From Comamonadaceae bacterium M7527 (GTDB taxonomy: Bacteria > Pseudomonadota > Gammaproteobacteria > Burkholderiales > Burkholderiaceae_C), in the NCBI GenBank assembly GCA_021044545.1, contig CP087990.1, forward strand, positions 434,001 to 498,000: DNA of 64,000 nt, read 5' to 3'. Shown piece by piece: positions 52,889-59,605 of the stretch (its first letter is position 1; each line of letters starts with the position of its first letter). The notes below the pieces were generated by a model. That model was not told the origin of the DNA and made no database searches. It saw nothing but the letters and a program-made list of their open reading frames with translations. The position numbers and the translations under genes are program-made.

Positions 52889-54061
52889 TCAGGCTTTGCG
52901 CGCCAAGCGCCACAGCGAGGTGACTTCTTTGCGTCGCGCCATGAACAGCGGATCTGCCGCGTCTTTTGACTTGGGGTGAGTGGGGCGTGTGTCGTGGCGC
53001 TTCACCACGCGCAAGCCTGCACCGGCTATCCAGCCCATTAGCTCATCGCGTGTGCGCAACCCCAAGTGCTCAGCCAAGTCAGACAGAATCAGCCAGCCTT
53101 CACCCCCAGGCGTGAGGTGCTCACCCAAACCGCCAAGAAAGCCACGCAACATGGCGCTGTCTGGGTCGTATACGGCGCGCTCAATGGCGTTGTTGGCCGG
53201 TGCAGGCAGCCATGGTGGGTTGCACACAATCAGCGGCGCCTGGCCTTGCGGAAACAGGTTGGTGGCTACAAGGTCAACCTGGCCAGAGAGACCTAACCGC
53301 TGCAAGTTGTCTGTGGCGCAGGCAATGGCACGTGGCTCCATATCGGTGGCCAACACCCGCTGAACGCCGCGCTTGGCAAGCACGGCGGCGATCACGCCAG
53401 AACCTGTGCCAATGTCAAACGCAAGCGCTTGCGCGCCAGGTGGCAGCGGTGCTGTGGCAACAAGGTCAATGTATTCGCCACGCAGCGGCGAGTAAACAGC
53501 GTAGTGGGGGTGTATGCACCCGTCCAAAAACGGAATGCCAACGCCTTTTTTGCGCCACTCATGCGCACCAATCATGCCTTGCAAGTCTTTAAAAGAGGCT
53601 ATGCATGCCTGGTCAGTAGGCTCACCCCACGCTTCTGTCAGCGCCAGCTGCGCCTTGGGCGCACGGCGCAAAGCCAGGCTGTAATCAGGCTCAAACGCCA
53701 GCAGCACACGGGCGAGTAGGTTGTGGCGGCGGGCCTGGTCGGCGCGGTGCTGCACAAAAGCGGCGTGAGCATGGGCGGTTTGGTCTGCCGTAGCAGCCGC
53801 TTGGTTGGCCTTGGGCGTGTTCACGCGAGGCTTTTTGTCTAAACGTCGGCCCAACGCCTGCAGTAATTGGCGACCATTGTGATAGTCACCGCGCCACAAC
53901 AAATACGCACCGCCTTTCAGCAGCTTGTAGGCCTTATCTGCACTGAGCGTGTCGTCAGCCACCTCCAGCGCGGCAGGCGGTGGGCTGATAGCGGCCCGCC
54001 ACAAAGCTGTGTGCGTTTGGCCAGATTCATCCCAAGTGAACTGTGTTTGTTTTAAAAGCAT
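52889..54061 (-). CDS. Class I SAM-dependent methyltransferase (N5-glutamine/rRNA type)
   Basis: About 390 residues. The C-terminal half holds the methyltransferase motifs: AFDIGTGSGVIAAVLAKRG (motif I), ATDMEPRAIACATDNLQRLG (motif II/III) and the catalytic IVCNPPWLP, an NPPW sequence of enzymes methylating amide or exocyclic nitrogens. It ends in a basic tail. The N-terminal half is a helical region without a clear match. ATG 54061 is used; a TTG at 54085 is also possible. RlmG/RsmC-like or PrmC-like roles are both possible. Confidence 0.82.
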   Translation of the reverse strand: MLLKQTQFTWDESGQTHTALWRAAISPPPAALEVADDTLSADKAYKLLKGGAYLLWRGDYHNGRQLLQALGRRLDKKPRVNTPKANQAAATADQTAHAHAAFVQHRADQARRHNLLARVLLAFEPDYSLALRRAPKAQLALTEAWGEPTDQACIASFKDLQGMIGAHEWRKKGVGIPFLDGCIHPHYAVYSPLRGEYIDLVATAPLPPGAQALAFDIGTGSGVIAAVLAKRGVQRVLATDMEPRAIACATDNLQRLGLSGQVDLVATNLFPQGQAPLIVCNPPWLPAPANNAIERAVYDPDSAMLRGFLGGLGEHLTPGGEGWLILSDLAEHLGLRTRDELMGWIAGAGLRVVKRHDTRPTHPKSKDAADPLFMARRKEVTSLWRLARKA

Positions 54062-54187
54062 TAGCCCATCATCGTTTAAAACCAAGCAGTATCCGGGTTG
54101 GCTGCGTATTTTTTAAAGGATGGACAAGCTTTGCCATTGAATCGCCATACGGCAGCGCGTCTATTGGGCTTGGGTTACAACTGCAGC

Positions 54188-54583
54188 ATGACTACAAAGC
54201 CCACCACTGGAACAAACCAACAAAGCGCCGACCGCGGCGCACTAACCGTCATGTTTGACGGCGCGTGCCCACTGTGCAGGCGCGAAATAGGTTTGTACCA
54301 ATCGTTAAAACCATTGCAACCGGTTTGCTGGCAAGACGTCAGCAAAGGCGGTGATGACATCACGCCTCAGCAACAAGCGCAGTACATGGCCAGATTTCAT
54401 GTGCGCCTGCCCAATGGCGAGCTGCTAAGCGGCGCAACCGCCTTTGTTGCCCTTTGGCACAGCATGCCCGGCTGGCGCTGGCTAGCCCGCTTGGCCAGCC
54501 TACCAGGCGTAACGCCAATGCTGGAGCTGGCCTACAAAGGCTTTTTGCGCATACGCCCAGCGTTGCAGCGGTTGATGCGTTAG
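54188..54583 (+). CDS. Thiol-disulfide oxidoreductase DCC family protein (DUF393)
   Basis: A 131-residue protein with the family signature VMFDGACPLCRREIGLYQ, in which Cys27 and Cys30 form the DxxCxLC pair. A second conserved block is RLPNGELLSGATAFVALW, and the C-terminal LPGVTPMLELAYKGFLRIR is typical. ATG at 54188 is chosen; an in-frame start at 54098 extends into the gap. Divergent from the methyltransferase and followed by an intrinsic terminator. Confidence 0.88.
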   Translation: MTTKPTTGTNQQSADRGALTVMFDGACPLCRREIGLYQSLKPLQPVCWQDVSKGGDDITPQQQAQYMARFHVRLPNGELLSGATAFVALWHSMPGWRWLARLASLPGVTPMLELAYKGFLRIRPALQRLMR

Positions 54584-54602
54584 GCAGCATGCCCGATATA
54601 AG

Positions 54603-54635
54603 AAAACCCAGCTACCTCGCGGTAACTGGGTTTTT
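54603..54635. terminator. Intrinsic terminator after the DCC gene, at the relic-island edge
   Basis: AAAACCCAG pairs with CTGGGTTTT, with an inner TACC/GGTA stem, and TTTTTGTTTTTT follows on the plus strand. On the minus strand it also has A/T flanks and lies just beyond the displaced tRNA-Asn 3' end, so it may be the tRNA's original terminator. Confidence 0.8.
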
Positions 54636-54648
54636 GTTTTTTGACAAT

Positions 54649-54691
54649 GCTCCTCGAACTGGGCTCGAACCAGTGAACTACGGATTAACAG
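54649..54691. repeat. Distal attachment-site repeat, displaced tRNA-Asn 3' fragment
   Basis: Reading minus, this is the tRNA-Asn 3' end from the anticodon loop (CTGTTAATCCG) to the discriminator. The match to 56604-56646 is 42 of 43, with A instead of C at 54677. The repeat ends exactly inside the anticodon loop, a known crossover site for tyrosine integrases. The encoded CCA has decayed to CAT here. Confidence 0.9.
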
Positions 54692-54851
54692 AAAACAAGG
54701 ACGTAGAAAAACCTTTAAAAATCAATAACTTATTTTAATAAAATTGATTTGTGTAATATTTCGTGTAGTTGACCAAAAGTTTCATAATGTAACTTTTTCG
54801 ACGACTAGGCAACTTTTAGGGTGACGCTGAGCATTTGGCGTAGAAAACAGT
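54692..54851. other. A/T-rich relic DNA without a recognised gene
   Basis: About 160 bases with much lower G+C than the surrounding genes. I see no coding frame with homology. It contains an imperfect palindrome, 54721-54748, with arms ATCAAT..TTATT and AATAA..ATTGAT, which could be a protein-binding or integrase arm site. That role is a guess. Confidence 0.4.
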
Positions 54852-54977
54852 TCAGACAGGAAGGGCTTCAGCGATCACTTTTTCACGAAAAGAGTCTGGC
54901 AAAGCTTTTGGGGTTAACACATCGACCCTCACCCCTAAAAGAGATTCAAGTTCAATTTGAATTTTCGCAACATCCAT
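54852..54977 (-). pseudogene. C-terminal fragment of an MNT-type nucleotidyltransferase
   Basis: About 42 residues remain: MDVAKIQIELESLLGVRVDV followed by LTPKALPDSFREKVIAEALP and a final V before the stop. This pattern (L..E..LG..VDVLTP.AL...FR..V..EA) matches the end of minimal nucleotidyltransferases of MNT/HEPN toxin-antitoxin pairs. The catalytic GSxxRG..DSDxD N-terminal part is absent. Sequence upstream in this frame is antisense capD, so the gene was cut at a junction near 54976-54984. No HEPN partner is visible. Confidence 0.65.
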
Positions 54978-56168
54978 ACCCATGGCAAAACAGTGCTGGT
55001 GACGGGGGCGGGCGGCAGCATTGGCAGCGAGCTGTGCCGCCAAATCCTCAAAACCCAGCCGCAGCAGCTTCTGCTGGTAGAGATGAGCGAATTTGCCCTC
55101 TACCAAATTCACCAAGAGCTGGTGGAGCTGCTGGCCGAAGGCTTGGCCGATAGGCAGTCGATACAAGCCGCTGCTTCAGGTGAGCCTGCCGATGAGCTTG
55201 ATTCCGCGCTTAAGGTGGCGGGCGTAGAGGTGGTGCCACTGCTGGCATCGGCCTGCGACGAGGTGCGCATGCACGAGATCATGGACACCTGGAAGCCGCA
55301 CACCGTGTACCACGCGGCGGCCTACAAGCATGTGCCCTTGGTGGAGCACAACCCGGCCGAGGGCGTGCGCAACAACGTGTGGGGTACCCGCGTGTGCGCC
55401 GAAGCCGCTATGCGCCACAGCGTGCGCAACTTTGTGCTGGTGAGCACCGACAAAGCCGTGCGCCCCACCAATATCATGGGCGCCACCAAGCGCCTGGCCG
55501 AGATGGTGCTGCAAGCCCTGGCTGAGGTCAATGCCGCCGTAGCGGCCCAAGGGGGCAGGGCGCCCAGCACTCGCACCACGCTCAGCATAGTGCGCTTTGG
55601 CAATGTGCTGGGTTCCAGCGGCTCTGTGGTGCCACTGTTCCGCGAGCAGATCAAAAACGGTGGGCCCATCACCCTCACGCATGCCGACATCACTCGCTAT
55701 TTCATGACCATCCCCGAGGCGGCGCAGCTGGTCGTCCAAGCTGGGGCCATGGGGCAGGGCGGCGATGTGTTTGTGCTGGACATGGGCCAGCCCGTCAAAA
55801 TCATCGACCTAGCTCGCCGCATGGTGGAGCTCTCTGGCCTGACTGTACGCGACGAGCTGCACCCCGATGGCGACATCGAACTCACCGTGACCGGCTTGCG
55901 CCCCGGCGAAAAGCTCTATGAAGAGCTGCTGATAGGCGACAACCCCAAGCCCACCCAGCACCCGAGCATTATGAAAGCGCACGAGCAGTTTTTGCCCTGG
56001 CCTACCTTAGAGCAAAAGCTCAACGCCCTGAGCATCGCCATGAGCGCCAACGACGTGCCCGTGATCCGCGCCCTGCTCAAAGACCTGGTGAGCGGCTACC
56101 AACCCACCGGCGAGGTGGTGGACTGGGTGCATTTGGCGATGCAGCGCTATGCGGCGGCCAACGAATAG
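54957..56168 (+). CDS. N-terminally truncated CapD/FlaA1-like nucleotide-sugar epimerase/dehydratase
   Basis: The open frame of 403 residues begins with a TTG in non-homologous sequence; real homology starts at GKTVLVTGAGGSIGSELCRQ (DNA 54984). Present are the NAD-binding GAGGSIG, the YHAAAYKHVPLVEHN and STDKAVRPTNIMGATKRLAE motifs, with the lysine of an altered active site, and LRPGEKLYEELL. Full family members of about 600-650 residues start with four membrane helices plus another Rossmann domain; that half is missing. It lacks a plausible ribosome-binding site and is probably inactive. Its G/C-rich codon use differs from the adjacent A/T-rich DNA. Confidence 0.8.
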   Translation: MNFRNIHTHGKTVLVTGAGGSIGSELCRQILKTQPQQLLLVEMSEFALYQIHQELVELLAEGLADRQSIQAAASGEPADELDSALKVAGVEVVPLLASACDEVRMHEIMDTWKPHTVYHAAAYKHVPLVEHNPAEGVRNNVWGTRVCAEAAMRHSVRNFVLVSTDKAVRPTNIMGATKRLAEMVLQALAEVNAAVAAQGGRAPSTRTTLSIVRFGNVLGSSGSVVPLFREQIKNGGPITLTHADITRYFMTIPEAAQLVVQAGAMGQGGDVFVLDMGQPVKIIDLARRMVELSGLTVRDELHPDGDIELTVTGLRPGEKLYEELLIGDNPKPTQHPSIMKAHEQFLPWPTLEQKLNALSIAMSANDVPVIRALLKDLVSGYQPTGEVVDWVHLAMQRYAAANE

Positions 56169-56192
56169 CGCTTGCGCGCTAATCTGGTCTTA

Positions 56193-56507
56193 TCAAGCCA
56201 ACTCCACCGCAGCCTTGAGCAAGTTAGGGCTGCTGTACAAATAAGCCGCGGTGGTTTGGATGCTGCGGTGCCCAGCCAAGCTTTTCAGCAAATGGATGGC
56301 AATGCCTTGGTTGGCCAAGTTGGTTAAAAACGTGCGGCGCCCACTGTGGCTGCTGGCACCATCCAGCCTAGCACCCGCATACAACTGGGCAAAGGTTTGC
56401 GACAGGCTATTGGCGCTAAAGCCCGCGCATACACTCGTTTGACTGGCAAACAGCGGGTATCGCTGGTCCACACAACTGGCCTGCGCCACGTAGGCCTTTA
56501 GCTCAGC
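56193..56507 (-). pseudogene. C-terminal fragment of a tyrosine integrase
   Basis: Only the end of the catalytic domain survives, about 105 residues open to an in-frame stop at 56508-56510. Visible are the active-site arginine in SSHSGRRTFLTNLANQG, the histidine in LAGHRSIQTT and the presumed nucleophile tyrosine in AAYLYSSPN. The N-terminal arm-binding domain and first catalytic arginine are gone. It lies about 95 bases from the tRNA-Asn 3' end, the usual location of an integrase in a tRNA-targeted island. Confidence 0.85.
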
Positions 56508-56553
56508 TCAATCGCTTTATGGTCATCTTGCAAACTTTGTAGTTTGAGGACGC

Positions 56554-56585
56554 AAAAAAGCCCAGCGACTTTTTAGTAACTGGGC
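56554..56585 (-). terminator. Terminator downstream of tRNA-Asn
   Basis: On the minus strand GCCCAG, a 14-base loop and CTGGGC are followed by TTTTTT. It lies 17 bases beyond the tRNA 3' end and resembles the hairpin at 54603-54635 (both contain CCCAGTTAC). Confidence 0.75.
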
Positions 56586-56601
56586 CTTTTGGCTTTAACA
56601 G

Positions 56602-56677
56602 TGGCTCCTCGAACTGGGCTCGAACCAGTGACCTACGGATTAACAGTCCGGCGCTCTACCAACTGAGCTATCGAGGA
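56602..56677 (-). tRNA. tRNA-Asn (anticodon GTT)
   Basis: The minus strand reads TCCTCGATAGCTCAGTTGG at the 5' end and ends with TTCGAGGAGCCA. The seven-base acceptor stem is perfect, the anticodon loop CTGTTAA gives GTT, and the T loop GGTTCGAGCCC is normal. CCA is encoded. The 3' 43 bases are repeated at 54649-54691, showing it is an integration target whose function was restored by the incoming copy. Confidence 0.97.
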
Positions 56678-56951
56678 ATATATTTGGTGTGTCTAGCAGG
56701 AAGTTTGACACGGCTGCCACCTGTACGGCGACATCTCGCGCAATTATTGAAGAGCATACGTACGCTGCTCTCAGTTATCTTGCTACCCTCACATTGTAGC
56801 AAAGAAAACAGGGCCGTTTAAAGATGCAGTGAACTTTTTTGACTTGGCTGCGCGGTTTTGATTGTTCAAGACATTAAGCAACGCGCAGGTGCGATGCTTG
56901 TAGGCGATACCGATGTGAGTCTGTCTAGTTCAGGGCACGCGGCCCTTTAGA
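56678..56951. other. Gap between tRNA-Asn and wzz
   Basis: About 270 bases with no convincing coding frame or RNA structure that I can recognise. It contains the upstream regions of the minus-strand tRNA-Asn and the plus-strand wzz. TACAAT at 56967, just inside the annotated wzz frame, might be a -10 box if wzz starts further in. Confidence 0.4.
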
Positions 56952-57836
56952 ATGACGACTACTTTTTACAATACCAACACTGCCATGAATGAAACCCCTA
57001 GGTCCGCTATGGACGACGAAATTGATTTGCTGGACCTCTTGGTAACAGTTGCTGAGTCTTGGAAGCTCTTGGTGATTGCGCCTGTGTTGATTGCCATTGC
57101 AGCTTTCACTGGTGCGACCTTTATCAAACCCAATTTGTACCAATCCACAGCCATTTTGCGTCTTGCTGAGAACGAGGCCGCGCTCTTGCATTCGGCCGCC
57201 ATACTGGATCCCTTGGCCGAGTCATTCGGCTATTTGAGCGAAGCTGAGGGAGTCAGGGAAGACGCTAGAGAAGCCCTTAAAAACGATCTTGCCAGTTCGG
57301 TAGACAAACGAACCAAGCTGGTGACCATCACGGCAAAGTCCACCTCTGCAGAGCAGGCCCAAAAGCTCAACCAGCAAGCCATTGAACGGTTGCTGGCCGA
57401 GCTCACACCCAAAGGCCAGGACAAGGCCAACATCCTGCGACAAATAGAGATTAGAAAACAGGCTATCTCTGCAGCCGAGAACGCTTTTGAACAGATTGTC
57501 CAAGCCTCTCCTGAAGGCACCGCAGGTACATCCAACGCCGAGTCCAGCAATATCGTTTTATTGGTGACGGAAAACAAGCAAGCCATTCAGGCTTTGGAGG
57601 AGCGGTTGCTTGTTAAAGGCGCTGAAGTGTTTGTTCAAACCCCAACGCTTGCGCAAAAACCCTTGCCACGCAAGCGTGCCTTGATCGCCGTGATTGCAGC
57701 CTTGGCCAGTGGGTTTGCATTGCTGCTGTTTGTTTTTATTCGCAAAGCACTGATGAACGCAGGTGCAAACCCAGAGTCTGCCAAGAAGATTGCACAGATC
57801 AAACAATCGCTTGGTATGTCTTCAAAGGCGACTTGA
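56952..57836 (+). CDS. wzz: Wzz/chain-length determinant family protein
   Basis: A 294-residue polysaccharide co-polymerase. The N-terminal DDEIDLLDLLVTVAESWKLL leads into the first membrane helix (LLVIAPVLIAIAAFTGATFI), a periplasmic coiled-coil region, and the second helix (ALIAVIAALASGFALLLFVF) near the C-terminus after the proline-rich QKPLPRKR. Wzz sets O-antigen or capsule chain length. The start may be 56952 or the ATG at 56985. No polymerase, flippase or glycosyltransferase genes are adjacent; only the truncated capD lies nearby. Confidence 0.85.
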   Translation: MTTTFYNTNTAMNETPRSAMDDEIDLLDLLVTVAESWKLLVIAPVLIAIAAFTGATFIKPNLYQSTAILRLAENEAALLHSAAILDPLAESFGYLSEAEGVREDAREALKNDLASSVDKRTKLVTITAKSTSAEQAQKLNQQAIERLLAELTPKGQDKANILRQIEIRKQAISAAENAFEQIVQASPEGTAGTSNAESSNIVLLVTENKQAIQALEERLLVKGAEVFVQTPTLAQKPLPRKRALIAVIAALASGFALLLFVFIRKALMNAGANPESAKKIAQIKQSLGMSSKAT

Positions 57837-57976
57837 TGTCTTGATTCAAATGGTCAAGCGCCGTGTTGATTGATATGCGCTGATCGACATGGTGTTTATC
57901 GACTCAAAAATCCTGCAAGCCATCACACAGCTTTTGTAATAGCTTGCCTGCTTTCCAAAAGCGGTGATTGATGGCT

Positions 57977-59074
57977 TTAGTCAAACGTTGGCGTTTCCAC
58001 ACCCAGCACTTTGTGCAGCTTAGGGCTGGTGGTGGTGTATTGCAGCAGCACGCGCTTTTCGGGGTTGATGATGGGAGACGCGCCAAAGGCGGCCAGCGCG
58101 CACTCATGAAAGCCAGACAAGATGAGCTTCTTTTTGCCAGGGTAGGTGTTGATGTCTCCCACGGCAAAAATGCCGGGTATGTTGGTAGAAAACTTTTCAG
58201 TGTCTACCACCAGTTGCTTGCGCTCAATGTCTAGGCCCCAGTTGGCAATAGGGCCCAGCTTGGGGCTTAGGCCAAAGAACACCAGCATGGCGTCCATAGG
58301 TACCACGCGGGTTACGCCGTCTGAGCCGGTGACCTTAGCGCCCACCAGTTTGCCGTCGCGCTGGTCAATGCCTGTGACTTGGCCCACGATGAATTGCATC
58401 TCGTATTCGTCACACAGCTCGCGCATTTTGGCAACGCTTGCTGGCGCGGCCTTAAAGCCGTCGCGGCGGTGAATGAGGATGACGCTTTCAGCCTTGTTGG
58501 GGCCGTCTTTGACAAAGTTGAGCGTCCAGTCGAGCGCAGAGTCGCCGCCGCCCACAATGACCAAATTTTTGCCAGCAAACTCGGCTGGGTTTTTCACGCT
58601 GTAGTGCACTTGTGTGCCGTTGTAGGCGTCTAGGCCTTCAACCTTTAGCATGCGCGGCTGGAAGGCACCCACGCCCGCGGCAATAAAAATGGTTTTGGTT
58701 AAAAACTGCGTGCCCTTGGCAGTTTGAAGGTAGAAGCGGCCATCGGGCTGCTGCTCAACCACGCTGACCTCGTGGCCAAAGTGGAAGGTGGCACCAAAGG
58801 GCTCAATCTGTTTCATCAAAGAGTCAGTGAGCTCTTTGCCCGTGCAAACAGGCACAGCTGGAATGTCAAAAATGGGCTTGTCTGGGTACAGCTCCATGGG
58901 TTGGCCGCCGGGGTAGGCCAATGAGTCAATGACGTGGGCTTTGATTTCGAGCAAGCCCAGCTCAAACACTTGAAACAAGCCAACAGGGCCTGCGCCAATG
59001 ATGACGGCGTCGGTTTCAATGCCGTCGGCAGCAAGGGTGCGCGCAACGGCTGCGGTGGTAACAGCGGTATCCAT
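57977..59074 (-). CDS. Ferredoxin/flavodoxin--NADP reductase, thioredoxin-reductase-like
   Basis: A 365-residue FAD enzyme. The FAD motif is AVIIGAGPVGLFQVFELG (about residues 24-41), the NADP motif VIVGGGDSALDWTLNFVK, and the C-terminal FAD contact IFAVGDINTYPGKKK. There is no CxxC redox pair, so it belongs to the TrxB-like ferredoxin reductases (FNR2) common in Burkholderiales and Bacilli, not to thioredoxin reductase. It is the neighbour of fdxA on the same strand, so FdxA is a plausible electron partner. Confidence 0.92.
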   Translation of the reverse strand: MDTAVTTAAVARTLAADGIETDAVIIGAGPVGLFQVFELGLLEIKAHVIDSLAYPGGQPMELYPDKPIFDIPAVPVCTGKELTDSLMKQIEPFGATFHFGHEVSVVEQQPDGRFYLQTAKGTQFLTKTIFIAAGVGAFQPRMLKVEGLDAYNGTQVHYSVKNPAEFAGKNLVIVGGGDSALDWTLNFVKDGPNKAESVILIHRRDGFKAAPASVAKMRELCDEYEMQFIVGQVTGIDQRDGKLVGAKVTGSDGVTRVVPMDAMLVFFGLSPKLGPIANWGLDIERKQLVVDTEKFSTNIPGIFAVGDINTYPGKKKLILSGFHECALAAFGASPIINPEKRVLLQYTTTSPKLHKVLGVETPTFD

Positions 59075-59131
59075 GTGGTGTACTTAAAGTTGGCGGTGGG
59101 GGGGCCGCATCAATTAAAAATGTATGTAGCT

Positions 59132-59461
59132 TTAGCGAACCAGCTCTGGCAGCTTGCCTGGCTTGTCAGCCCAGTTGTCGGCGTCAGCCAAAGGCTCTTT
59201 GCGTTTGGTGATGCTCTTCCATGTGGGTATGCGTGACAGCTCTTCGTTGAGCTTGATCATGTGCATTTGGTCTGCAGGCACGTCTTCTTCAGCATAGATG
59301 GCAGACACGGGGCACTCTGGGATGCACACGGCGCAGTCAATGCACTCGTCTGGGTCAATGGTGAGGAAGTTGGGGCCTTCGCGGAAGCAATCTACGGGAC
59401 AAACGTCTACGCAATCGGTGTACTTACAACGGATACAGGCTTCGGTAACGACGTGTGTCAT
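59132..59461 (-). CDS. fdxA: 7Fe ferredoxin FdxA
   Basis: A 109-residue ferredoxin with [3Fe-4S] and [4Fe-4S] clusters. Cysteines are visible at 9, 12, 17, 21 and 25 (EACIRCKYTDCVDVCPVDC), and at 40, 43, 46 and 50 in CIDCAVCIPECP. The C-terminal extension after residue 60 is typical of FdxA. It lies upstream of the NADP reductase gene, 57 bases away, which is the likely redox partner. Confidence 0.95.
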   Translation of the reverse strand: MTHVVTEACIRCKYTDCVDVCPVDCFREGPNFLTIDPDECIDCAVCIPECPVSAIYAEEDVPADQMHMIKLNEELSRIPTWKSITKRKEPLADADNWADKPGKLPELVR

Positions 59462-59521
59462 GGTGGTGGTATGTGGGTTGGTATGAGGTGGGGCGCGTCT
59501 ATGGCCAAACCCTAGATTTTA

Positions 59522-59605
59522 ATGGCTGGCGCAAACGCCCTTTGGGTGGTGGTGCTTTTGGGCTTGGTGGCCGCGTTTCTGGTGTTTTTCTGGGGCTTTA
59601 TCTAA
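59522..59605 (+). CDS. Possible 27-residue membrane peptide
   Basis: The frame MAGANALWVVVLLGLVAAFL, then VFFWGFI and a TAA stop, encodes one strongly hydrophobic helix with a short neutral N-terminus. It is divergent from fdxA and overlaps the 3' end of cysN by four bases on the opposite strand. No clear ribosome-binding site is visible, and I know of no named family. It may be real or chance. Confidence 0.35.
   Translation: MAGANALWVVVLLGLVAAFLVFFWGFI

Larger units (their letters stand above)
54649..56646. mobile_element. Relic integrative element at the 3' end of tRNA-Asn
   Basis: A 43-base direct repeat bounds this segment: 54649-54691 and the 3' part of the intact tRNA-Asn, 56604-56646. 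They differ at one position. Between them are an A/T-rich stretch, a nucleotidyltransferase fragment, a capD-like fragment and a tyrosine-integrase C-terminus next to the tRNA end, the expected position. About 2 kb remain. No intact transfer or phage genes are visible, so most of the element has been deleted and it is probably immobile. Confidence 0.85.

Noticed and set aside
54852..55166. A 104-residue minus-strand protein as an intact gene
   Set aside because: Only its last 42 residues resemble a protein family; the first 60 are antisense to capD, so it is a gene fragment.
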